From the NCBI RefSeq assembly GCF_001641265.1, contig NW_020167552.1, positions 1-64,000 of the forward strand: 64,000 nucleotides of DNA, read 5' to 3'. This stretch comes from Pseudogymnoascus destructans (Eukaryota > Ascomycota > Leotiomycetes > Thelebolales > Thelebolaceae). Below are positions 54,976 through 64,000 of the stretch, piece after piece (within the stretch, counting starts at the first letter, position 1; every line of letters begins with the position of its first letter). A model generated the notes under the pieces. That model worked only from the letters and a program-made list of their open reading frames with translations. It searched no databases and was not told where the DNA came from. The position numbers and the translations under genes were made by a program.

Positions 54976-55362
54976 TATTGTTTATGAGTCCTTAAGAAGA
55001 GACCTCTCAACACCTTCACCGCCCAATACGAAGGAAGCATTAGCACCTCCTCATCTCGTCTCAGACGCCGCACTGTGAACTGGCATCTCCACTGTGCCAG
55101 CGAATGGATGTCTCGCGGTGCAACCACACTGTGCGTCGTCCGCAGAAAAGCATCATTCTAGCGGAGTCGCATTGGATCTTGCCACGTTCCATTGGCGTCT
55201 TCGAGATGTCGAGTAGTGGGAGTGGTCATCCGGAAAGGTCGCCTATATGCAATGCATCGTCACGAGTCACAGGGTGAGGGGAAAGATGGGAGTGGGAGTG
55301 GGATGATGAGAGGATCCGCGCGCATTGCGCAGATGTTCGCTTTGTTTACATCCCGCAGTGAG

Positions 55363-55395
<33 letters not shown>

Positions 55396-55396
55396 G
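55363..55396. repeat. (ACA/CAA)n microsatellite, about 11 units
   Basis: Perfect trinucleotide array in noncoding sequence. Confidence 0.95.
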
Positions 55397-56054
55397 CCGA
55401 GCCGTCCCTGACACAGCAGGAGCCGTCGTCACAATGAGCCATGGTGAACCGAAAATACCCATAACGTGTAGAATACGGTATTCCTTCTATAGAACAGATT
55501 AGAGTATGTACCGAAGGACTGGGATCAGAATGAGGCCCTGGCCTGAGATGTCGAACCTCGAAATAGAGAAGGAGAGGCTGTTATGGCGCGTTACCTAGCA
55601 ACGGCGGGTGCACCCGACCTGCAGCATCCGCCGCCCCAGGGTCCGACGGTGGAACATCCGTTAATATACCAATTAATGCCAATTGATGTGTTTTCGATAT
55701 GGGCGATGGCGATGATGAGCGAGAATGGCCGAGAAATAGAGAGGGAGAAGGAGGGAAAGAGAAGATAGCTACTCATTAGACAAAATATGAATTAGCTTAT
55801 GTTTCTTGGCTTGCTTTGCTATTCCATCCAGTGTGCTGCACAGGTATCTGGTCAGTGTCTGGTCGCCCTAGTCGCACGGCCGGCATCGCTATCCTATCCG
55901 TCGTCGAGTTGACGGTATTCCCAACGTCGACGACGAGGTCGACGACATCCATCAACGACCCCACGAGCAGTCCTGCCTCCAACAACATCAATAGCACAGT
56001 AGCCAACACTTATTAGCAATCTTCATAGGCACTGGCAGAGAGGGAGGGAGCACT

Positions 56055-57753
56055 ATGGCCGTTGAGTCGCTGCCGTTTCAGCTGCGTGCTAATAGCTTTG
56101 ATTTCGCCGAGCTCGACTCCATGTACGACCCATCAAGATCACGGCGCCATCGTGACCATCAGAAATAGGACCTGTACTAATGAAAGACCAGTCACATTTC
56201 TCTAGAAGCCCCCGGGCAGTTCGTAAAATACACTGGTGCGTATCCTCTCGATGCGAATGCACTTCCCTCCTCGCGTGCCCACCAGGTGCTGACCAGGCAT
56301 AGCCAGAGAACATGCTCTCAAGGTAGCAAAGCACCTCGGCGTGCAAAAGGGCCTCATCTACCTCCTCGGGACCCAGTCTGCATCCGCCGAGGACTCAGAT
56401 CGCGAACTGCCCTTCCGGCAACGCCGCTACTTCTACTACCTCAGCGGCGTCGACTTCCCCGACTGCTCACTGACCTACGACATCGACACCACCAAGCTAA
56501 CCCTCTACATCCCCGCCCCTGAACCCTCCAAAATCATCTGGCTGGGCCCGACGCCAAGTATCCAGGAATGCCTAGATAAGTACGAGGTAGACCAGGTGAC
56601 CTACACGTGCGAACTGAGCAACCACATCTTCAAATGGGCTGCCAGCAACTCACACCAGAAGATCTTCCTTCTGCACCCCACCCACACCCCTCCCAGCCTA
56701 GCAACCATGACCATAAACCTCGACGCGGCCGCCCTCCAACCCGCCATGGACGAAGCCCGCGTCACCAAATCTGCATACGAGGTCTCCCTCCTCCGCCGCG
56801 CCAACGCCATCTCCTCCTCCGCGCATCGCCGCGTCCTTGCCAGCCTGCACTCCGCAACCAACGAGACGCACCTCGAGGCTACCTTCCTCCAAACCTGCAT
56901 CGCGAAGCACGCCAAGAAGCAAGCCTACGCGCCTATCGTTGCGTCGGGTGAGAACGCAAGCACCCTGCATTACGAGGCCAATAACGAGAACCTCGCGGGC
57001 CGGGAACTCGTTTGCCTCGATGCTAGTTGTGAGTGGGAATGCTACGCCGCGGACATCACGCGTACCTTTCCTATTAGCGGGACATTCAGCCCCGAGGCGG
57101 CGGCTATCTACGAGATAGTCACTGAGATGCAGACGCGCTGTATTGAAGCACTGCAGCCGGGTGTCATCTTCCGGGACCTCCACGATATGGCGATGGAGAG
57201 TGCGATTCGCGGCTTGTTGCGCTTAGGAATTCTGAAGGATGGGACGTATGAGGAGATCCGGGATGCGGGGACTGGACGCCTGTTCTTCCCACATGGAGTA
57301 AGTCGTCTGTATGAATGTGAGGTACGGTGCTAACAACAACAGCTCGGCCACCACCTCGGCCTCGAAACGCACGACGTCGAAGGCGCCCATCGTCTCCTCG
57401 CAGCCGCCACCCCCTGTGCCGCCTCACTTGCCGTCCCCCGTCCGCCCCCGCCACCGTACACGCATCGCCGCAAGGTTGAAGTGGGGATGGTGCTCACCGT
57501 CGAGCCTGGGGTGTACATCTCGCGATACGCGGTGTCAGTGTACGGCGCGGACCCAAAGCACGCGAAGTTCCTCGATTTTGGTGTGATCGAGCGGTATTAT
57601 AAGGTTGGTGGGGTGAGGATCGAAGACGATTTACTAGTTACGGAGGGTGGGTGTGAGAATTTGACGACGGCGCCGAAGGGGGAGGAGATGTTGGCGATTA
57701 TTAGGAGGGGGAGAGGGGAGGGGGAGTGTGATGGGAATGAGGGGGTTTATTAG
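56055..57753 (+). CDS. Xaa-Pro dipeptidase/aminopeptidase P-like (M24B)
   Basis: Four exons, 56055-56122, 56192-56235, 56303-57297 and 57343-57753, join in frame to 505 aa. It is a cytosolic metallopeptidase that frees the residue before proline. The N-terminal domain has KYTAREHALKVAKHLGV, LPFRQRRYFYYLSG and DFPDCSLTYDI. The M24 pita-bread domain shows the metal ligands: LDASCEWECYAADITRTFP (two Asp), GLGHHLGLETHDVEG (His, after intron 3), TVEPGVYI (Glu) and VRIEDDLLVT (Glu). The usual Gly after the first Asp-Ala (DAG) is Ser here. The first two introns are my inference: with them the frame runs from MAVESLPFQL to KYTAREHA, without them it breaks. A 15-residue Ala/Pro-rich insertion follows HDVEG. 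Similar to fungal PEPP/ampp enzymes. Confidence 0.88.
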
Positions 57754-58382
57754 GTTGTTCTACGGTGTATGGGGAGTGAGGTTTATGACGAGCTTGGTTT
57801 GAAGTTGGTGTTTTTTGTTAAAGCGAAGCTGCAGTCTCTAGTCTTTCTAGGGTAGATTGAAGCCATATACCAATTGGGTTTATAATGCCAGTTTCTTGGC
57901 CAGTTTATATGAACGTCGGCGTGCTGACTCGAACGTAATTATGTCAGTTTTCAAAAGGTCGTCGGACTCTGCTGACAATTACTCCGCATGAAAGTTTCAA
58001 AGTCGGGATCCACGGCTCATCGGATTGTGGTTGGTCCCCGATCAGCAATTGACCAGCACCCTCCTGCCAGATGACGATATAGAACCCTACAAACCTGTCC
58101 ACCCCTACGCTTCGGCGGCTAGAATTTTATATATCCCAGATTGTTTACAAAAGTTGAGCGCGCTGGAATTGGCGGAGTTGAATGAATGAACTGAGTAGAC
58201 CGCCCGGACGCTGCACCAAGAAGGGCAGTCGGAGCATACATCGACGTCATATACACGAACGGAACCTATGGCGTCTCCAAACGGCCAGCCAACGATTCCT
58301 CTCCGCGACATAAGACACAGGAATCCAAATTGAATCCACGACCGCGCACACAGGCACTCACCAGAGCGTGCCAATCGTCGGT
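57754..58382. other. Intergenic region upstream of the DUF3074 gene
   Basis: No gene recognised; mixed composition. It holds the peptidase 3' flank and the presumed DUF3074 promoter. Confidence 0.55.
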
Positions 58383-60521
58383 ATGGCAGCTCTACAAAAT
58401 GCCCTCCAGACACTCTCCCCCATCGACGCCATCACCGTCCCCCAATCCCCCACCGACCTCGAGACATTCCTAAACACCACATTCGACACCTCACAACTCC
58501 TCATCGACTCCGTCCCCCTCCCCGCTCCCGCCTCCCTACCCACCCGGCCGCGATCCTCAACAACAACATCCATCGCCAGCTCCGCTTCCGAAATTACACT
58601 CTCCTCCGCGCGCCCCGACTCCCCGCCCCCGGATGTCTCAAAACTCCAAAAAGCATGGGGTAAACCACTCCGCCTCGCCGCAAAAGACAATCCCCTCGGA
58701 ATGTCCGTCTACAAGCTCGCCGGCACCGACGGGAAGGGCGCATGGTTTGCGCGCCGTAGCGTGCACTGTGGACTCGGCTTCGAGCGCTGGAAACGCGCAT
58801 TACAACAGGAGTTCCCGGAGACGATGAAGATAGACGGCGGACCCGGCGTAAGCAACATCCGCGGGATTGGCGGGGAGCGTTGCGTTGAGTGTCGAGAGGT
58901 GGGAGGGGGGAAGATGGAGGTGTATCATCTCAGTGCGCAGTTTCCTGGGCCAACGACACCGAGGGACTTTGTGACGATGCTGATGACTACCGAGAGGAGG
59001 GAGGAGCGCGGGCCAAGACAGTTCATGATTGTCAGTAAGCCATGCATACACCCGCAGACGCCGGTGCGGGACGGCTTTATCAGAGGACAATACCAGAGCG
59101 TAGAGCTCATCCGCGAAGTCCCCGTGCTTCCCCCTCCTACCAAATCCGCCTCCATGAACGACCTCGCCGCAACCGGTCAACCGGCCAAACCCCCAAACGA
59201 GCGCAAGAGAGCAGAATCCCAAGCCTCAAGCCTCAACCGCTCCGCCGTCGTCCGCAACGCAAACTCCTCCCACCCATCCCGCACCCCCAGCGAAGACCGC
59301 CGTCAGCGCGGGCACACCATCTCCTTCGCCGGCTCGCGCGGCGTAGATGGCAAGGGGGAGTACCACGACATCCCCGCCGACGACCCGGAACGCAACCCCG
59401 TCGAATGGATAATGCTCACGCGCTCCGACCCCGGCGGTTCCGTCCCGCGCTTCATGGTCGAGCGCGGCACACCGGGGAGTATTGTCGCTGATGCTGCGAA
59501 ATTCTTGAATTGGGCGTGCTCGGCTGCCCTCGATGTTGTAGGCGATGAAGTCCCTCCTCGAGTTGATGGCGCTGCGGAGAGCGCTAGCGAGAGAGAAGCT
59601 GAAATTGAACATCCTGTCGTGCCGGGCGAGGAACCGCGACCCGGCCCTCCCCACGCGCCGCGCGCTCATCCCCCACCCCGCGCATCAACTGAAATCTCCC
59701 TCCGCGAATTCCAGACAAACGGCCACCTCGCCAGTCTAGACGGCATTCGCGACCCCCCGCCAAACGAACACTACACCCCCCACATCACAACCGCCTCGCT
59801 CTGCCCCCCCGAGCAGAATAATAGGGGCGTCCTGAGCATGGTCACCAATGCCGCGTCAGCAATTTCGAATTTCCTCCCCTCAGCCGGGTACGCAGCTGCG
59901 CTGCCGCACGCGCAGTTGAGGGAGAGGAGGTATAGCACTTCTTCTAGCTCTTCCTCGGAGGAGGAGGAGGGGGAGGGGGAGACGGATTTAGGGAGTTCGT
60001 CGGGGGGGTCTTTTATGTCTTTTGCGAGTGCGAGGGAGAGGGGGAGTTTTGATGATGCAGATGAGAGCGCGGATGCGGCGTCCGTGGATGCGGCGTCTGT
60101 GCCGCCGGTGTATGGAGTGCCTGCACCAATGGGGCCGTCGAGCAGCGAGGAGTCTACTGTGTTACCTGATGCGGCGATTCGGACGGAACCGCTGCGACCG
60201 AGCTCGTCGTCGTCGTTGGTGGTGGAGGATGCAGGGGTTTTACGGGCAAGGCGGCGCGCAGCAGCGGCGATAGAGAAGGAAGAAGGCAAGTTCCGGGAGA
60301 GGAAGAGGAGGTTGGTGGAGAAAATCGGGAAGGTTCGAAGAAAAGAAGGGGGGGGAGAGAAACTGCGAAAAGCGGAGGAGAGGTATGTGCGTGATCTTGC
60401 GCGGGAGGAGGGCAGGCTAGAGAGGGAGGCAGAGAGGGTTGAGCGGCGCAGGGCGAGGGAGGAGGCGAAGGTTGTTAAGGGATGGGGGAGGGGTGGGCGG
60501 AGAGGGAGGTCCAGGTGTTGA
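58383..60521 (+). CDS. DUF3074 (START-like) domain protein, C-terminus frameshifted or truncated
   Basis: Single exon of 712 aa from the first ATG, 58383. The DUF3074 domain, a START-like lipid-binding fold, spans about residues 90-390: LRLAAKDNPLGMSVYKLAG, AWFARRSVHCGLGFERWKRA, FPGPTTPRDFVTMLMTT, FMIVSKPCIHPQTPVRDGFI, RGQYQSVELIREVP, then PVEWIMLTRSDPGGSVPRFM and GTPGSIVADAAKFLNWA. A Pro/Ser-rich disordered region and a long Arg/Glu coiled coil follow. The frame ends at 60521 in a Gly/Arg run, but a coiled coil of the same kind continues in the next frame to 60706. The function of the family is not established. Confidence 0.85.
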   Translation: MAALQNALQTLSPIDAITVPQSPTDLETFLNTTFDTSQLLIDSVPLPAPASLPTRPRSSTTTSIASSASEITLSSARPDSPPPDVSKLQKAWGKPLRLAAKDNPLGMSVYKLAGTDGKGAWFARRSVHCGLGFERWKRALQQEFPETMKIDGGPGVSNIRGIGGERCVECREVGGGKMEVYHLSAQFPGPTTPRDFVTMLMTTERREERGPRQFMIVSKPCIHPQTPVRDGFIRGQYQSVELIREVPVLPPPTKSASMNDLAATGQPAKPPNERKRAESQASSLNRSAVVRNANSSHPSRTPSEDRRQRGHTISFAGSRGVDGKGEYHDIPADDPERNPVEWIMLTRSDPGGSVPRFMVERGTPGSIVADAAKFLNWACSAALDVVGDEVPPRVDGAAESASEREAEIEHPVVPGEEPRPGPPHAPRAHPPPRASTEISLREFQTNGHLASLDGIRDPPPNEHYTPHITTASLCPPEQNNRGVLSMVTNAASAISNFLPSAGYAAALPHAQLRERRYSTSSSSSSEEEEGEGETDLGSSSGGSFMSFASARERGSFDDADESADAASVDAASVPPVYGVPAPMGPSSSEESTVLPDAAIRTEPLRPSSSSSLVVEDAGVLRARRRAAAAIEKEEGKFRERKRRLVEKIGKVRRKEGGGEKLRKAEERYVRDLAREEGRLEREAERVERRRAREEAKVVKGWGRGGRRGRSRC

Positions 60522-60706
60522 GGGTGGAGAGGGAGTTGCTGAGGCGCCAGGTGGGGGAGTTGCAGAGGGAGAATACGGTGTTGGCTATGGGGATTGGGAG
60601 GATGGAGGGGGGGGAGAAGGTGTTGAGTGAGCTGAGGGGGGGGAGGGCGGAGAGTTTAGGGTTGGTGACGGCGCCGCTGGGGGGGAAGGAGAATGTGAAG
60701 GTGTGA
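60482..60706 (+). other. Probable continuation of the DUF3074 protein coiled coil in another frame
   Basis: The frame reads GEGWAEREVQVLRVERELLR, then RQVGELQRENTVLAMGIGRM and ends KENVKV. Leucine-heptad coiled coils ending the protein are what I expect of DUF3074 proteins. The switch falls in the G-rich run GGGATGGGGGAGGGG at about 60479-60493, where one base gained or lost would join the frames. A real frameshift and a homopolymer error are both possible. Confidence 0.6.
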
Positions 60707-62445
60707 GGGGGATGAGGAGAGGGGTTTAGGAGTGAGGAGATGGAGGGGATAGATAGACGCATAGATACTTCAAATCGGTTGCTACTCAATTTCTACTGTG
60801 ATGGACATCTTACCTTTTCTCAATCCCCTATCTTCCTCAACCACCACTATGACAACTTTAACCCCTGAACCCCTCCTTCCCCCCTTACCTCCAACTCCAA
60901 CCCCCACCACCATCCTCCGACCTACCCCACGCCCATCTCCCTCCAACCCCCCAACCCATCTTCCTCCAACTCACCCCCAACCCACCCACAACCCAACGCT
61001 ATCACCTCCCCTAACCTAACCCCTCGGACCGACCGACCCTTAACCACCCCACCTACGCCCCGGCCCGACCCCCCTACCTCACCGCCCACCCGACAGTACC
61101 CGCACGCACGTCATCCCCCTCGCACATCCCAACCCACCGCCGCGCCCCCTTCCCAGCTGAGCCGCGCCAGCAGCGCGCGCACATGACCGAGCCAACTCAC
61201 GCACGCGCGATCATGTGTGCCGGGCGCGTGATGCGTCAGACTTGCCCGTTGGGTTGGGCGTGTAGGGGTCAGTTAGGCCGAGGGAGGGAGGAACAGGAAT
61301 GCCGGGCGCTCGCTGGTAGGAGTAGTACGATTTTGACTTTTTGGTTTTGGGTTGCACGTGGTGGTGGAATGTTTTTGGAAAGAGGAGGAAGTCACGTGTT
61401 GTGGCTGTGCTAGTGCTGCGCCTCGGTGTATACGACTGCTGTGCTCCGTACTCGGTACTTTGCTAGCAAATTTACATCACGTGACTAGTATTAAAACCCT
61501 TTAATAACTGTTTAAGTAGGCTAGTTATGTAAAGTATAATGCTTTTGTATTTGGAAACTTTATATACACATACATTCGACTTAAAAAATTTAGCTTGTAA
61601 GCTAGCTATATAAGGAAGTTATCAACAACTATAGATTTGCTATACTAATATTTTGTATGGCAAAAACTTAATCGTTTAATAACTTGGGCAAAACAACGCT
61701 AATACTGCGATAACTTTCACATGTAATAGAGTACTGTATATAGGTCCTATATGTAAAAGAGGAGTATGCTTTGGTAATTTTATTAATGGAGTTATTTAGG
61801 TTTGAAGTTTTTCGTTTTAAGTACCATTGCTAACAAGTTTAGCTGCAAAGGTACATACCCTCGTTACGCCATTCCACTCGTTACGCCACGACTTACGTTA
61901 CTTACATATGCACGCGCTACAGGGGTTCTTGGAAGAAAGGTGAGGCGTGTGGCGAGCTGTGGCGAGTGCGTTGTATGTCTAGTCCAAGTTGTGCTGGTGC
62001 TAAGTGGGTTGTCTTGTTCTCTACTGTATGGCAATAACGAGGTACGGGACGGGGCGTTGGTGACGGGTAGAGTAGTTTGCTGGGTTGGTGTTTGGGTCTT
62101 GTCTTGGTTTTGACGACGGGTTGGGAGGGATTGGATCAAGCTCATCGTCACTTCGAACACCCCTCCTTCCCATTGACCACCAACTGATCCCACAATATCG
62201 GTCCATCTGCCAGACCCCCTGTTTCCCATCAACGACACGACAGTTCTCCCACAGCCCCCCTTCCAGTCGCGGCGGCAAACCATCACAAGCCCCCTCCATC
62301 AACCTTCATATACGCGCTCCTCGATCTCGACCCCCTCAAACGGGCCATAACGAGCTATAGACCCCCCTCCCCGCACCACGGGCACCACGGCTCCCCTCCG
62401 CGCTCAGCACTCGCATCACATCTGGCGTTTCGCCTGCAGGCGCGG
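60707..62445. other. Gene-poor region: C-rich tract, then AT-rich island
   Basis: 60830-61100 is dominated by C and A with many CCAACCC-like words. 61480-61860 is AT-rich with TTATATAAGGAAG-like words and no open frame. No gene recognised. Confidence 0.55.
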
Positions 62446-62531
62446 GGATCGAGTCGTGCCTCTGCAATACTTGCTGGTAGTTCTAGCCGATATGCCACTT
62501 GTCCAATTCGTTCTAGAATCTTAAATGGACC
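62446..62531 (-). mobile_element. Short Ty3/gypsy retrotransposon polymerase remnant
   Basis: On the minus strand the sequence translates to GPFKILERIGQVAYRLELPA followed by SIAEARLDP. This is the typical end of Ty3/gypsy integrase (GPFxVLxRIGxxAYRLxLP). Only about 29 codons are recognisable, with no LTRs or other domains seen nearby. Confidence 0.65.
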
Positions 62532-64000
62532 AACTTGCTTATGAGCATGATGCTACCGCCCTGGAAGGGGGTGGGTAACCTCCTGGGTGGTCGCTGCAGG
62601 ACAGACCAGAGATGGGAGCGCCGACATGACGCGCAGGCAGCTTGGTCCATGCCATTCCCTATCTCCCATCCTCCAAGCTCATCTCAACTCAGCTCAGCTT
62701 CCTCCCAGCCATCGTCGTCGGCCGCATCTAGAAGCCCCTGCATATCCCCCATCCAATATCCCATTTCCCGCGCCTGTCGCGCCTTTTCCTCGCACCATCA
62801 GCGGACCGTCTCGAGCCCTTCGAGACCGCTAGTGGAGAGAGATATCCCGGCTGGTGGTTCGGCGGTGATCGTGCAACGAGAGGAGGAGGGGTGTTGGGGA
62901 GGAAAAGGTGGACGGAGTAGGCCGGCGTCAGCTGAGTGGTGTGGTTGAGCGGGAGGCGTCTACGGGCGCTGATTCGCTGGGTGTCGGGCCAGTTGGGACC
63001 GTGGAATTCTGCGATTTGCGGCTTTAGGGCTGTGATTCGTCGGCAGCGGGGGATGGTGGAGAAGGTGGTGGGGGGATTGTGGAAGGGAGGAGGATGGGAA
63101 AGGTGATATTGGTGTAGTTCATATAGGATGATCCATCCGGAGGGTTTCGCTCGTTTTGGCCACTCTGGTCCTTCTCCTGGTGGGAGGAACGGGGAAGGGG
63201 AGACGACCGAGGGTCCGCGGGTGTTGGGATGAGAGATATCTGCCATTTGCTTGTAGCGCGCCTATCAGACCCTGGGAGTTCGTACGTACGTACAGTACAG
63301 TACTGTACTTCGGGGTCTACTTTCACGACGATACGGTATGGAGGGGCTTGCGCGGATGTCAGAAGCCAGGAGGTAGGAGGCAGCGGGAGAGAGTGAGTGG
63401 TCTGCACTGGAGTTTTCAGCTGCAGTGAGGAAATGACGGGGTGCCTTCTTAAGCCTGGGATAGCCGATCAGCTCAACGAGGGACGGCAGTGGGGCGCATA
63501 AACTGCATCTGTTCGTAACTCTCTGTGTCCAGGGTTGAGTCGGGCGTCGTCGTTTGTCGTGGTGAGTGGCGGCGATGACGAGGCGGCCTGGTCTGCAAGC
63601 ATTCCTCGTGCCTTGTTGGTTTGGGGTTGCGATGGCGGCCTTCCTCTGGGTCGGTGACATGTGTCGGTGGCATGTAATATGCATCATGGGTGCGTGTGTG
63701 CGTGCGTGTGCGGGCATTGCGCGGATTTCGGGTGCGGCAGTGGGAGTGGAGAGCTGCTTGCATGGGTGGTTGCTGCATGCATGCACAGCCCTGGAGATGG
63801 GGATGGAGATGGAGATGGAGATGGAGATGGGGATGGAGATGGAGATGGAGATGGAGATGGAGATGGAGATGGGGATGGAGATGGAGATGGAGTCGCCGGT
63901 TCCCGGTGGTTGTTTAAGTGTTTAGTGGAGTGGTGATGGCCGTTGAAGGGGAGTGTGATCTGTGGGTTGTAGTTCAGCCTGAAGCTGTGAGAGCCCGGTG
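62532..64000. other. Terminal low-complexity region without a confident gene
   Basis: Open frames on both strands at 62535-63246 overlap each other and look compositional. A TACGTACGTACAGTACAGTAC-like self-complementary stretch lies at 63282-63308. The hexanucleotide array is listed separately. Confidence 0.5.
63792..63892. repeat. GGAGAT/GGGGAT hexanucleotide array, about 16 units
   Basis: Near-perfect 6-bp tandem repeat with occasional GGGGAT units. All three frames read through it as ME, GD or WR dipeptide repeats, so these frames are not genes. Confidence 0.95.

Larger units (their letters stand above)
54232..56054. other. 1.8-kb divergent intergenic region
   Basis: It probably includes the undefined first exon of the minus-strand Pro-rich protein (about 54300-54440). 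A G-run of 15 bases lies at 54592-54608. A CTTGGTC minisatellite and a CAA microsatellite are listed separately. No confident gene in between. Confidence 0.5.

Noticed and set aside
56105..56235. Frameshift in the Xaa-Pro dipeptidase N-terminus
   Set aside because: A 69-nt intron (56123-56191) with a TACTAATG branch box and a 67-nt intron restore the frame fully, so no lesion is needed.
62728..63246. 172-codon minus-strand frame beginning MADISHPN
   Set aside because: It overlaps a similar-sized plus frame, is rich in Pro/Arg/Ser and has no recognisable motif. A small orphan gene cannot be excluded.
63566..63936. Plus-strand frames of ME, GD and WR repeats
   Set aside because: All are read-through of the GGAGAT hexanucleotide array; no conserved domain.
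1..64000. tRNA or rRNA genes
   Set aside because: No B-box-like GGTTCGAATCC with a matching cloverleaf was seen outside coding exons; a covariance-model scan would be needed to be sure.

Overview
The window is nuclear DNA of a filamentous ascomycete (Pezizomycotina; perhaps Leotiomycetes, not proven). Evidence: dense genes on both strands with 45-120 nt GT-AG introns, proteins typical of moulds (DUF8004, DUF7704, DUF3074 and DUF829/PaxU-like families, sterol C-14 reductase, vacuolar protease Pff1, Grr1, Rdh54), and GC-rich gene blocks separated by AT-rich islands of decayed transposons.

Layout. 1-9.3 kb is an accessory block: a Plavaka-like DNA transposase broken by several frameshifts, then an apparently intact five-intron gene for a divergent SNF2-type helicase/translocase of about 1512 aa. 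All five introns (four coding, one in the 5' leader) carry the same short core, (G/T)ACATGTAC or GAACATGTACAGAG, at similar spacing. The core also recurs on both strands elsewhere in the block and was not seen in the host introns I mapped. This is the most unusual signal in the window. 10.5-13.9 kb holds a DUF829 alpha/beta-hydrolase-like gene, an Ap4A phosphorylase (APA2 type) whose 340-nt intron is a pyrimidine-rich tandem repeat, and a DUF7704 membrane protein. 14.0-16.6 kb is a nest of repeats: a Fot1/pogo transposase fragment, a 30-bp perfect inverted repeat, and a 1.5-kb element with 84-bp terminal inverted repeats and internal 340-bp tandem units. 17.6-30.6 kb has an F-box/WD40 gene, an ERF4-like pseudogene carrying a foldback (template-switch-like) insertion, a DUF8004 gene and an Mrl1-like receptor. 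31.1 kb is a palindrome-rich MITE-like element.

31.8-60.7 kb is mostly housekeeping: ERG24, PFF1, AIM18, a dithiol glutaredoxin with a possible mitochondrial N-extension, ribosomal protein uL13 (RPL16), an acyl-CoA synthetase-like enzyme, GRR1, RDH54/TID1, a Pro-rich/coiled-coil membrane protein, an Xaa-Pro dipeptidase and a DUF3074 START-like protein. A second Fot1-like relic lies at 39.8-40.3 kb. The last 3 kb is AT-rich or low-complexity and holds a short Ty3/gypsy polymerase scrap.

No operon-like organisation is expected or seen. The main links are sterol/vacuole/endomembrane functions (ERG24, PFF1, Mrl1-like, degenerate ERF4) and SCF ubiquitin-ligase receptors (the F-box/WD40 protein and GRR1), probably by chance proximity. 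Exon boundaries are my own splice calls, chosen so that frames join and protein motifs stay continuous; none was checked by alignment or RNA.
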